From an uncultured Alphaproteobacteria bacterium (lineage in GTDB: Bacteria > Pseudomonadota > Alphaproteobacteria > RF32 > CAG-239): a stretch of DNA of 19,693 nt. The stretch lies in contig UQFU01000021.1 in NCBI GenBank assembly GCA_900540425.1, positions 1-19,693 on the forward strand, read 5' to 3'. The notes under the pieces are model-generated. The model was not told where the DNA came from. It did not search any database and worked only from the letters and a program-made list of their open reading frames with translations. The position numbers were made by a program, and so were the translations under genes. Below, piece by piece: positions 12,882-19,693 of the stretch (the stretch's first letter is position 1; each line of letters opens with the position of its first letter).

Positions 12882-14303
12882 TCAGGCGATTGAAATTTCT
12901 ACTTCGTTTTTGGGCAGATCCTTGACAATAAAGCCTTTGGAGGCCAAAAGATCGCGTAATTCGTCGGATTTTGCCCAGTTCTTGTTTATCCGCGCCTGTT
13001 TGCGTTCTTCAACCAGAGCCATGATGTCAGCGGGAATTTCTGCCGATGTCGAAGTTTCGGCAGCAAGATTTTTAGCCAATCCCAAACCGAGCAAAACATC
13101 AATGTTATTTAAGAATTTGTATTTGTCGGCGGCAGCCATTTCTTTGTCTTTGACGACAGCCCACATAACGGCCAGGGCCTGTGGGGTTTTGAGGTCATCA
13201 AACATAAAGCCGTCAAACTGCCGCAGATAATCCTGATACAGGTTTTCCGAACGGTTATTGTTTTCTGTCGCCGCCTGGCCGAATTCCTTATATTTTCCGA
13301 GCAGGTTGCGATAAGTGTTGGCTGCGGCGTCAAGATTGTCGTAAGAAAAGACCAAAGAGGAACGATAATGCGAGGTCAGGCACAGGTAACGGTAGTGTTC
13401 CGGCAGGTAACCTTTTTCGACTAGGGTATCCAAAGTAATGAAGTTGCCTTTGGATTTGGACATTTTTTGGTCTTTCATTTGCAGAAATTCGCCATGCATC
13501 CAGCAGCTGCACCATTTGTGCCCCAGATATCCTTCGCTTTGGGCAATTTCATTTTCGTGGTGGACGGCAATATGGTCGACTCCGCCGCAGTGAATGTCCA
13601 GATGTTCGCCAAGATATTTCATGGCCATGGTCGAGCATTCAATGTGCCAGCCGGGATAGCCGCGGCCCCAAGGCGAATCCCATTGCAGAATCTGATCCTT
13701 GAATTTGGAAACGGTAAACCAAAGCACAAAATCGGACGGATTGCGTTTGTTCGTGTCCTGTTCTACCCGGGAGCCGTGTTTCAACTCTTCGCGGTTTTGT
13801 CCGGAAAGGCAGCCGTAGCGGGGAAATTTGGCAGTATCATAATAGACGTTGCCGTTGGAAACATAGGCATAGCCGTTATCTTCGAGTTTTTTTACGAATT
13901 TGATCATGTCTTCGACATGTTCGGTGGCACGGCAGACGATATCGGGCCGCTCAATATTCAAAGCGGCAGTATGTTTGAAAAAGGTGTCTTCGTATTTGCG
14001 GGCGATTTCCAGAACGCTGAGCTTTTCTTTTTCGGCGGCAAGCAGCATTTTGTCGTCGCCGTCGTCGGCGTCGCTGGTCAGGTGTCCGACGTCGGTGATA
14101 TTCATGGCATGTTTGAGGGAAAATCCGGCGCGTTTGATGGTTTTGCGCAACAGGTCTTCAAAGACGTAGGTCCGGAGATTGCCGATGTGGGCATAGTTAT
14201 ATACAGTCGGGCCGCAACAATACATTCTTACCACGTTATCCGGGTTGGACGGTTTGAACTCCTCAACGGAGCGGGTAAGCGTATTGTATAATCTGAGTGT
14301 CAT
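12882..14303 (-). CDS. cysS: Cysteine--tRNA ligase
   Basis: Class I aminoacyl-tRNA synthetase that charges tRNA-Cys using ATP. The 473 residues show CCGPTVYNYAHIGNLR with the HIGH-type HIGN at 39-42. The zinc-site residues are Cys30, the Cys of HIECS, and the His and Glu of HHENE. The KMSKS loop is KMSKSKGNF. The usual GGxDLIFPHHENE reads GGVDHIAVHHENE here, a mild variant. A C-terminal DALR-type anticodon region and the basic RKQARINKNWAKSDELRDLL tail are present, so the protein is complete. The ATG at 14303 has an SD (AAGGAAC). It is a single gene with its own promoter and terminator. Confidence 0.96.
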   Translation of the reverse strand: MTLRLYNTLTRSVEEFKPSNPDNVVRMYCCGPTVYNYAHIGNLRTYVFEDLLRKTIKRAGFSLKHAMNITDVGHLTSDADDGDDKMLLAAEKEKLSVLEIARKYEDTFFKHTAALNIERPDIVCRATEHVEDMIKFVKKLEDNGYAYVSNGNVYYDTAKFPRYGCLSGQNREELKHGSRVEQDTNKRNPSDFVLWFTVSKFKDQILQWDSPWGRGYPGWHIECSTMAMKYLGEHLDIHCGGVDHIAVHHENEIAQSEGYLGHKWCSCWMHGEFLQMKDQKMSKSKGNFITLDTLVEKGYLPEHYRYLCLTSHYRSSLVFSYDNLDAAANTYRNLLGKYKEFGQAATENNNRSENLYQDYLRQFDGFMFDDLKTPQALAVMWAVVKDKEMAAADKYKFLNNIDVLLGLGLAKNLAAETSTSAEIPADIMALVEERKQARINKNWAKSDELRDLLASKGFIVKDLPKNEVEISIA

Positions 14304-14340
14304 TTTTCTTGTTCCTTAAACTGTATAAAAACCAAGGAAT

Positions 14341-14369
14341 TATTTAGCACCATTATCCGCTAAAGTCAA
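14341..14369 (-). promoter_or_regulatory. Promoter of cysS
   Basis: On the minus strand TTGACT (14364-14369), 17 nt, TAAATA (14341-14346), about 38 nt before the ATG. Confidence 0.7.
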
Positions 14370-14403
14370 TAAACTCCTTGCAACAAACGATTTCTTTGCG
14401 GGT

Positions 14404-14431
14404 AAAAAAAATTCCCCGAAGGGAATTTTTT
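14404..14431 (-). terminator. Intrinsic terminator of the small lipoprotein gene
   Basis: AAAATTCCC / GGGAATTTT stem (14408-14416 / 14421-14429) with loop CGAA and a T-run on the minus strand. It abuts the stop codon. Confidence 0.8.
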
Positions 14432-14691
14432 CAGTTGGCGGCAGCCGGTTTGGACGATGAGCTCCGGAATGCCGGCATGGCTTCTTTTTTGCCTTCAACC
14501 TTGAGGTCCGGGTTTACAAAGTTCATATTGCCTTTTTCAACAAAATAGAAATCGCGGCGGATAGCAGCCTTATCCTGAATGGAAAGTTCATTCCATTCTT
14601 TTTCGGTCATTCCGTAAGGGTAGGTCTTTTCCGGTGCGGCGGCGCAAGCGGAAACCAGGGCGGCAAGCCCGGCAATGATTAATTTTTTCAT
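14431..14691 (-). CDS. Small predicted lipoprotein, function unknown
   Basis: 86 residues with a type II signal peptide: MKKLIIAGLAALVSAC, lipobox VSAC with Cys16 as the lipid-modified residue. The mature part (about 70 aa) is polar and reads TYPYGMTEKEWNELSIQDK, then a middle with RRDFYFVEKGN. The Ser/Ala/Lys-rich tail is probably disordered. Asn and Ala follow the lipobox rather than Asp, so outer-membrane sorting is plausible but not shown. The ATG at 14691 has a strong SD (AAGGAG); a longer frame upstream is not supported. It is a single gene, divergent from the pyrophosphatase. The family is not recognised. Confidence 0.82.
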   Translation of the reverse strand: MKKLIIAGLAALVSACAAAPEKTYPYGMTEKEWNELSIQDKAAIRRDFYFVEKGNMNFVNPDLKVEGKKEAMPAFRSSSSKPAAAN

Positions 14692-14973
14692 CTTTTTTCT
14701 CCTTAAATTTGCCGTTAAAAACAATAGCATATTTTTGCAGACGGTAAAATGCTTTATGCTAATTTCCAACAGCATTTTGGTGCTGGCGGAAATTCGGAGT
14801 TAACCGATTGTTTAGAAAGAAGGAATATGATGCGGGCATAATTTCAATGGAACCAGATGCGAATCTGAAACGGGAAGAAGGCGAAAAGCGGTGCTTTTTT
14901 CGCCAAAGCCGGAAAAGGAATCGGGTTGGGGCTGTTGTTTTATATATGACATCAACTTATAAGGAATTTTTAT
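14692..14973. other. Divergent intergenic region and pyrophosphatase leader
   Basis: 282 nt between the lipoprotein gene (-) and the pyrophosphatase (+). It holds an imperfect hairpin, GGCGAAAAGC with GCTTTTTTCGCC (14880-14904), with no T-run after it, so it is not a terminator. No strong promoter pair stands out for the pyrophosphatase; an isolated CATAAT at 14837-14842 lacks a matching -35. Confidence 0.4.
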
Positions 14974-17397
14974 ATGTTTGGTTTGAAGAAAATTTGCCGT
15001 CTGCTGGGTGTTGCCGCACTCTTGACGGCGGGGACGGTGCAGGGAGCGATGGCTTCGGAAATCGACCTTAAAATTCCGTCTCTTGACGTTGAATATAATA
15101 TATTCGGTTATTCAATTCTCGGGTTCCAAATTCTGCTCTATGGTTTGAGCATTTGTATTTTGGGGCTTTTGTTTGGGTTGTATGAATTTGTTAAAATTAA
15201 AAAAATGCCTGCCCACAAGCTGATGCTGGACATTTCGGCGTTGATTTATGCAACCTGCAAAACTTATATGAAACAACAGGCCAAGCTGCTGGTGTTGCTG
15301 GAAGTGTTTATTGCCGCCTGTATTTTCTATTATTTCTATTATCTGAACGCAACTCCGGTGCCGATGGTGCTTAATATCCTGTTGTGGTCGGTGCTGGGGA
15401 TTCTCGGTTCTTATACGGTGGCCTGGTTCGGCATGCGCATTAATACTTATGCCAATTCGCGCACGGCTTTCGCCTCTCTGGAAGGCAAGGCTTTTCCGGT
15501 TATGAGCCTGCCGCTGCGCTCGGGAATGTCAATCGGCGTTTTGCTGATTTGCGTTGAACTGATCATGATGATTATCATTCTGCTGTTTATTCCCAAAGAA
15601 AATGCCGGCGCTTGTTTTGTCGGTTTTGCTATCGGTGAATCTCTGGGGGCATCGGCTCTGCGTATTTGCGGCGGTATCTTTACCAAAATTGCCGATATCG
15701 GCGCCGACCTGATGAAAATTATTTTCAAGATTGACGAAGACGATGCCCGGAACCCGGGGGTAATTGCCGACTGCACCGGCGATAATGCCGGCGACTCCGT
15801 CGGTCCGACCGCCGATGGTTTTGAAACCTACGGCGTAACCGGCGTGGCGCTTATCAGCTTTATTGTTCTTGGCGCCGGCATGATGTACACGCAGGACGGC
15901 AGTCTGGCTTTGATGAGCAACGGCATTGACATTCAGGCCCGTTTGATCGTGTGGATTTTTACGATGCGCCTGTTGATGATTATTACGTCAATGGTTGCCT
16001 ATTGGCTTAACCTTAAGGCATCTAAGATGATTTTCGGCAGCCGGAAGATCTTTGATTTTGAAACGCCTTTGACCAGTCTGATCTGGTTGACATCGGTTAT
16101 TTCGATTGCGGTGACATTCGGTGTTTCTTATGTGATGATCGGCACAATGGGCGAAGATTTGTGGTGGAAGCTTTCGGTTATTATCAGCTGCGGCACGCTG
16201 GCAGCGGCGATTATTCCGGAATTTACCAAAATCTTTACTTCTTCAAAATCGCAGCATGTCCAAGAAATTGTTAATTCCAGCCGTGAAGCCGGAGCATCGC
16301 TGAACATTATTTCAGGTATCGTTTCCGGTAACTTTTCCGCTTTTTGGCAGGGGCTGGTGATGGTTGCCCTGATGGTAATCGCTTTCTTTACCGCTTCCAG
16401 CGGGCTGGATACCTATATGGTTTATCCGACGGTGTTCGCTTTCGGTCTGGTGGCTTTCGGCATGCTCGGCATGGGGCCGGTTACGATTGCCGTTGACAGC
16501 TACGGTCCGGTAACAGACAACGCCCAGTCTGTTTTTGAACTCTCGCAGATTGAACAGGCCAAGGGCATTAAGAAAGAGATTGAAAAGGATTATGGTTTTG
16601 CGCCTGATTTTGAACGCGGCAAATATCTGTTGGAAGCCAACGACAGTGCCGGAAACACGTTCAAGGCGACGGCCAAGCCGGTTTTAATCGGCACGGCGGT
16701 TATCGGGGCGACAACGATGATTTTCTCAATCATTCTGCTTTTGAACCTTAAGCTGAACCTGCTGGATCCTTATGTCCTGTTCGGCCTGATTTTGGGCGGC
16801 GCGGTGATTTACTGGTTCTCCGGCGCTTCAATGCAGGCGGTTTCGACCGGCGCTTATCGGGCGGTTGACTTCATTAAACAGCATATTAAGCTGGATGTGA
16901 AAAAGGCTGCTTCGGTGGAAGATTCTCAGAAAGTGGTCAAAATCTGCACGATTTATGCCCAGAAGGGAATGCTCAATATCTTTATTGTGATTTTCTCTTT
17001 CACCATTGCATTTGCCTGCTTTGATGCCAATCTGTTTGCCAGCTATCTGATCTCAATCGCGGTCTTTGGGCTGTTTCAGGCTCTTTATATGGCGAACGCC
17101 GGCGGCGCCTGGGATAATGCCAAGAAGGTTGTCGAGGTCGATTTGCAGGAAAAGGGGACGCCGCTGCATGACGCAACGGTGGTCGGCGATACGGTCGGGG
17201 ATCCATACAAGGATACCTCTTCGGTAGCGTTGAACCCGATTATTAAATTTACCACCCTGTTCGGACTGTTGGCGGTAGAGATGGCGGTAGCCGCACCGCG
17301 TCCGGTTTCGCTGGGGCTGGGAATCGCATTTATGATTATCGGGCTTATCTTTGTTTATCGCTCTTTCTATAAAATGAGGATAGAAGACAAAAAATAA
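14974..17397 (+). CDS. hppA: Membrane-bound proton-translocating pyrophosphatase
   Basis: Couples hydrolysis of pyrophosphate to cation (probably H+) export across the inner membrane. The 807 residues are long for the bacterial family and form about 16 membrane segments. The first resembles a signal peptide ending AMASE. The catalytic loop is recognisable but divergent: DIGADLMKIIFKIDEDD, RNPGVIADCTGDNAGDS (from about 254), the second-half loop DSYGPVTDNAQSVFELS, and GDTVGDPYKDTS near the end. The site that sets potassium dependence reads GNTFKATAK (near 560-568): Lys at the key position predicts a K+-independent pump. The ATG at 14974 has an SD (AAGGA). Its divergent motifs fit a separate subgroup of M-PPases. 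Na+ versus H+ specificity cannot be settled by eye. Confidence 0.9.
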   Translation: MFGLKKICRLLGVAALLTAGTVQGAMASEIDLKIPSLDVEYNIFGYSILGFQILLYGLSICILGLLFGLYEFVKIKKMPAHKLMLDISALIYATCKTYMKQQAKLLVLLEVFIAACIFYYFYYLNATPVPMVLNILLWSVLGILGSYTVAWFGMRINTYANSRTAFASLEGKAFPVMSLPLRSGMSIGVLLICVELIMMIIILLFIPKENAGACFVGFAIGESLGASALRICGGIFTKIADIGADLMKIIFKIDEDDARNPGVIADCTGDNAGDSVGPTADGFETYGVTGVALISFIVLGAGMMYTQDGSLALMSNGIDIQARLIVWIFTMRLLMIITSMVAYWLNLKASKMIFGSRKIFDFETPLTSLIWLTSVISIAVTFGVSYVMIGTMGEDLWWKLSVIISCGTLAAAIIPEFTKIFTSSKSQHVQEIVNSSREAGASLNIISGIVSGNFSAFWQGLVMVALMVIAFFTASSGLDTYMVYPTVFAFGLVAFGMLGMGPVTIAVDSYGPVTDNAQSVFELSQIEQAKGIKKEIEKDYGFAPDFERGKYLLEANDSAGNTFKATAKPVLIGTAVIGATTMIFSIILLLNLKLNLLDPYVLFGLILGGAVIYWFSGASMQAVSTGAYRAVDFIKQHIKLDVKKAASVEDSQKVVKICTIYAQKGMLNIFIVIFSFTIAFACFDANLFASYLISIAVFGLFQALYMANAGGAWDNAKKVVEVDLQEKGTPLHDATVVGDTVGDPYKDTSSVALNPIIKFTTLFGLLAVEMAVAAPRPVSLGLGIAFMIIGLIFVYRSFYKMRIEDKK

Positions 17398-17420
17398 GCA
17401 GATAATTTTTCTGTGAAAAC

Positions 17421-17457
17421 AAAAGGGAAGAAATTAAGTTGTTTCTTCCCTTTTTTT
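17421..17457 (+). terminator. Intrinsic terminator of hppA
   Basis: AAAGGGAAGAAA (17422-17433) pairs with TTTCTTCCC plus following T's (17442-17453), loop of 8 nt, then a long T-run. Confidence 0.88.
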
Positions 17458-17461
17458 GTGC

Positions 17462-17490
17462 TTGACATTGTGTCAGAATAAGATTATTTG
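17462..17490 (+). promoter_or_regulatory. Promoter of the 337-residue orphan gene
   Basis: TTGACA (17462-17467), 17 nt, TATTTG (17485-17490). A small palindrome TGACA-TTG-TGTCA (17463-17475) overlaps the -35 and could be an operator. Confidence 0.55.
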
Positions 17491-17544
17491 TTTTGTCATA
17501 TATATATTACAATTTTAGTTATAAATTTTTTAATTTTATTATTT

Positions 17545-18558
17545 ATGAAAACAAATGAAATCGCTTTAGGTACATTGAAGCAAGGTCAGGTTAGAGATTC
17601 TATTGAGTTGGCAATCCGCTTTAAGCGTCAGAGAGCAGCAACCGAAGCATTACATAAGCTTGCCCGTGAAAAAGGCGTTAAGCTTGTTATTGATGCGATT
17701 GCGCAGCCTTGTCAGGTTTCTTGGATTGAAGGCTGGTTGCGGGTTTATTACAACCTGTATGTCATTTTCTCAAAAGACGAGAAAAAGCTTTTTGGGTATG
17801 ATATGACAGATGGCCACATCTTTGTTCTTGATAACAAAGATATCCGGGTTGAACCTCTGGGGGCGTTAAAGGATCTCCCTTATAGTGGGTTTGCGAATGT
17901 AGAGTTGGGTATTCCCCAGTTGGAGAAGCCTGACGGAACATCTTCTCCGTGTATCCGCGTACCGTTCCGTTTTGGAGCTTGGTATGTGTTAGAGATTTTG
18001 CAAAATGGCCATTTCTTCTATGCTCAGCGTGAAAAGACGGCAAAATTGCGTCAGTATGCCGATGAACATGAATTAGACTATCATGTTCATTTCAAAGACA
18101 AATTAGCGAGCCGGGCCAAACTTGCCACCGTAGATGGCAAGACTTATTGGTCACTTCGCTGTGAGGCGCATGCAACCGGGGCAGTTTGTTATGTCCTTTA
18201 TGATGAGGAGACAGACAGTTTTACGGTTACCGGAAAAGCTCCGCAGATTTGGGTATTGCAGCAGCGCAATGCTTGGAAGAAGATGAAAGCCTTTGCCAAG
18301 GAAAATAAGTATGAACTTGCGGAAACGCGTTCGTTTTTGGCACAAGGCAACGGTCATACGGTATGGGCGCTTCCGGTTGCCTATGGCGGTTATGTTATTT
18401 GCCGTGTGAGAACCGGCGAGACCGCTTTTGTTAACGAAGTGACAAATTCGTTGGCTGGCAAGATGGATGGTTCTCCGCTTGATTGCGCGGTTTGCGGCCT
18501 TGATGTTAAAGCAACCTGCTGGCTAGAAGCAGAGTTTGTGAAAGAACCTAAGGCATAG
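17545..18558 (+). CDS. Orphan protein built of imperfect repeats, function unknown
   Basis: 337 residues, no recognised family, no signal peptide or membrane segment. Three related modules can be seen by eye: about 33-95, 166-230 and 244-302. A fourth, weaker one sits at about 106-162. Each begins with a basic helix of the type AxLHKLAREKG / AKLRQYADEHE / KKMKAFAKENK. A W-x-L/V strand follows, then an aromatic strand ending YVI, YVL or similar (NLYVIFS, AWYVLEI, VCYVLYD, GGYVICR) and a Phe-containing turn. C314 and C317 form a CxxC near the end. The ATG at 17545 is chosen because it follows the promoter at a normal distance; a longer frame starting at 17488 would begin inside the -10. No SD precedes it. 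It has its own promoter and terminator. Confidence 0.8.
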   Translation: MKTNEIALGTLKQGQVRDSIELAIRFKRQRAATEALHKLAREKGVKLVIDAIAQPCQVSWIEGWLRVYYNLYVIFSKDEKKLFGYDMTDGHIFVLDNKDIRVEPLGALKDLPYSGFANVELGIPQLEKPDGTSSPCIRVPFRFGAWYVLEILQNGHFFYAQREKTAKLRQYADEHELDYHVHFKDKLASRAKLATVDGKTYWSLRCEAHATGAVCYVLYDEETDSFTVTGKAPQIWVLQQRNAWKKMKAFAKENKYELAETRSFLAQGNGHTVWALPVAYGGYVICRVRTGETAFVNEVTNSLAGKMDGSPLDCAVCGLDVKATCWLEAEFVKEPKA

Positions 18559-18572
18559 TTAATCAAAGTTGT

Positions 18573-18609
18573 AAAAAAAGAGTTCCTGCTGCAACAGGAA
18601 CTCTTTTTT
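18573..18609 (+). terminator. Intrinsic terminator of the 337-residue orphan gene
   Basis: GAGTTCCTG / CAGGAACTC (18580-18588 / 18595-18603), 6-nt loop, then TTTTTT. Confidence 0.92.
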
Positions 18610-18629
18610 CTATCTGTTTCAGATTGTAT

Positions 18630-18658
18630 TTGACAATCAATTGACAGGACGCTAATTT
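18630..18658 (+). promoter_or_regulatory. Promoter of the 203-residue orphan gene
   Basis: TTGACA (18630-18635), 17 nt, TAATTT (18653-18658), about 41 nt before the ATG. A second TTGACA at 18641-18646 makes an 11-bp-spaced direct repeat. Confidence 0.6.
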
Positions 18659-18699
18659 AAAGACACTTAGTTTAATAATTTTGTTAATTTCTTATTAGT

Positions 18700-19311
18700 A
18701 TGGATGATTTCAGGTATCGCGAAAAGTTTCGCATCAGAATGTGGAAAGCCTTAAATATCAGTTTTCCGAGAATGGTTTTTCGCCGTGTGGTTAATTTGCT
18801 GGGGGAAAAGCAGACAAGAGTTTTATTCGATTTGTTGAAAAACAAAGAATTTTCTTATCTGCCGTTTGTTATTTCGCCGGAGCTGCCTTATAATATGGAG
18901 CAGAAATACCGCGATTTGTTTGAGAACCCAAAGTTTATTATTGCGGTTAACATTATTCGGATTGCCCGGATTGAGGACTATCTTGTAAGTAATTTGTCTG
19001 AGTCGGTGACAGACTTTATTGCAATCTTATTGCATTATCTGCGTGCGACAGAAAAGTGTTATCGGATGAACTTGTCGGATAAAGTATCAAGTTGCTCCGG
19101 GAGCGCTTTTCGAGAGGTGAAAGAGCAGTTCCGAAAGGAAGAAAAATTTTTCATGGAAAAAGCGGAATTTTTGCCGCTTGATGAGAAATATGTCGTTTGT
19201 TGTATTTCTACTCTGTGTCTGGAAGAATTGAGCGATAAGTCGCGTTTGAAACTGGAAACGATTTTTGCGGCTCAGCGGTCAAGTTTGGCTGCAATAGGCG
19301 AGCTACAATAA
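18700..19311 (+). CDS. Orphan helical protein, function unknown
   Basis: 203 residues, rich in charged and aliphatic residues and predicted mostly helical (for example VTDFIAILLHYLRATEK and FREVKEQFRKEEKFFMEK). The N-terminus is basic (DDFRYREKFRIRMWKAL). There is no signal peptide, no long membrane span and no catalytic motif I recognise. Six Cys are scattered, with an adjacent pair in YVVCCIST. The ATG at 18700 follows its promoter by a normal distance but lacks an SD, as in the gene upstream. Codon use is A+T-richer than the housekeeping genes in the window. Own promoter and terminator. It may be lineage-specific or horizontally acquired. Confidence 0.75.
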   Translation: MDDFRYREKFRIRMWKALNISFPRMVFRRVVNLLGEKQTRVLFDLLKNKEFSYLPFVISPELPYNMEQKYRDLFENPKFIIAVNIIRIARIEDYLVSNLSESVTDFIAILLHYLRATEKCYRMNLSDKVSSCSGSAFREVKEQFRKEEKFFMEKAEFLPLDEKYVVCCISTLCLEELSDKSRLKLETIFAAQRSSLAAIGELQ

Positions 19312-19323
19312 AGAGATGATAAG

Positions 19324-19357
19324 AAACCGGAAAATGTTTATACATTTTCCGGTTTTT
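19324..19357 (+). terminator. Intrinsic terminator of the 203-residue orphan gene
   Basis: A perfect 13-bp stem AAACCGGAAAATG / CATTTTCCGGTTT (19324-19336 / 19343-19355), loop of 6 nt, followed by T's. It starts 12 nt past the stop. Confidence 0.92.
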
Positions 19358-19504
19358 GCATTTAGATACTGAAAACGGAGGCTATTTTGCGATATGTAAA
19401 TATTTGAGAGTATAAAAAATCTTGATATTGTGATGAGAAATTCAAATGTCATGGGTTTGATAAAATATTTTAGACAAAATATTAGTATATTCTAATCATT
19501 TTTG

Positions 19505-19533
19505 TTTACTTTTGTACTTCCGGGTGATATACT
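19505..19533 (+). promoter_or_regulatory. Promoter of the gene at the right edge
   Basis: TTTACT (19505-19510), 17 nt, TATACT (19528-19533). The 19360-19500 stretch before it is A+T-rich and otherwise empty. Confidence 0.6.
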
Positions 19534-19570
19534 TTAGATTATGGTCTAGGGATATACGGAGGGCGTTATT

Positions 19571-19693
19571 ATGCATAAATTATCTCTTCTTTCGGCAACA
19601 GCCTGCGGTTTTGTCTGCTGCACTTTTTGTCAGGCTACTGCTAAAACCACCTTTCTGCCGGACTGGCAGATGGCCGACCTGGAATTTCAACGC
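19571..19693 (+). CDS. 5' end of a gene for a predicted exported protein (cut by window edge)
   Basis: The first 41 residues are visible. The ATG at 19571 follows GGAGGGCGTTATT (good SD). The start MHKLSLLSATACGFVCCTFCQ looks like a Sec signal peptide with a short basic start and a hydrophobic core. Cleavage is likely near CQATA, then KTTFLPDWQMADLEFQR. Cys20 could make a lipoprotein signal, but TFC is a poor lipobox. No function can be assigned from this fragment. Confidence 0.7.
   Translation, partial: MHKLSLLSATACGFVCCTFCQATAKTTFLPDWQMADLEFQR

Noticed and set aside
13467..14291. 274-codon plus-strand frame antisense to cysS
   Set aside because: It is exactly within cysS, Phe/Val-rich as expected for a reverse shadow, and lacks an SD.
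14880..14904. Hairpin in the hppA leader as an attenuator or riboswitch
   Set aside because: The helix has a 2-nt bulge, is not followed by a T-run, and no known riboswitch core is visible around it.
14808..15071. 87-codon plus-strand frame before and over the start of hppA
   Set aside because: It overlaps the hppA signal-like N-terminus in another frame, has no SD and no recognisable features.
1..19693. CRISPR array, insertion sequence or toxin-antitoxin pair
   Set aside because: No regularly spaced repeats, no transposase other than the recombinase scar, and no pair of small overlapping genes with known toxin or antitoxin features were seen.

Overview
The window looks like a housekeeping stretch of an alphaproteobacterial chromosome with moderate G+C. 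The evidence is the conserved rpmH-rnpA-yidD-yidC-engB cluster, an alphaproteobacterial-type L28, paired YcgN-type proteins and DnaB. Composition and gene style suggest a host-associated (gut-type) lineage, but that is inference. Nearly all recognised genes have a clear Shine-Dalgarno (SD) sequence. Many have a textbook promoter: TTGAC- at -35, exactly 17 nt, then TATAAA, TATATT or TAATTT.

Layout. (1) 1-4200, minus strand: the rpmH-rnpA-yidD-yidC-engB operon (ribosome, RNase P and membrane protein insertion) and a Bax-inhibitor-1 family membrane protein. (2) 4189-5799, minus: a three-gene overlapping operon of two tandem YcgN-like Cys-cluster proteins and a YgjP-like metallopeptidase. (3) 5865-8130: a small Cys-rich ORF convergent with dnaB, then rpmB. 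(4) 8281-8855: tRNA-Arg(CCG) with a decayed serine-recombinase remnant whose reading frame runs into the tRNA, the scar of an integrated element. (5) 8859-12743: single-gene accessory units: an HSL-type esterase, a small unrecognised protein, a glyoxalase I-like protein, a pirin, a metallothionein-like plus CsoR-like operon, and a DUF805 protein. (6) 12882-17397: cysS, a small lipoprotein and a divergent membrane pyrophosphatase. (7) 17545-19693: two orphan proteins with good promoters but no SD, then the start of a secreted protein.

The most notable unit is the metallothionein-like/CsoR operon at 11754-12298. It has a 59-residue protein with 16 Cys and a repressor with CsoR-spaced Cys-His-Cys ligands. 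Its promoter carries two inverted repeats of identical design (WATACC-N7-GGTATW), which suggests a self-regulated metal-buffering circuit. Second is the 337-residue protein at 17545, which appears to consist of three or four imperfect copies of one module. All functional calls come from reading the sequence; no database search was run.
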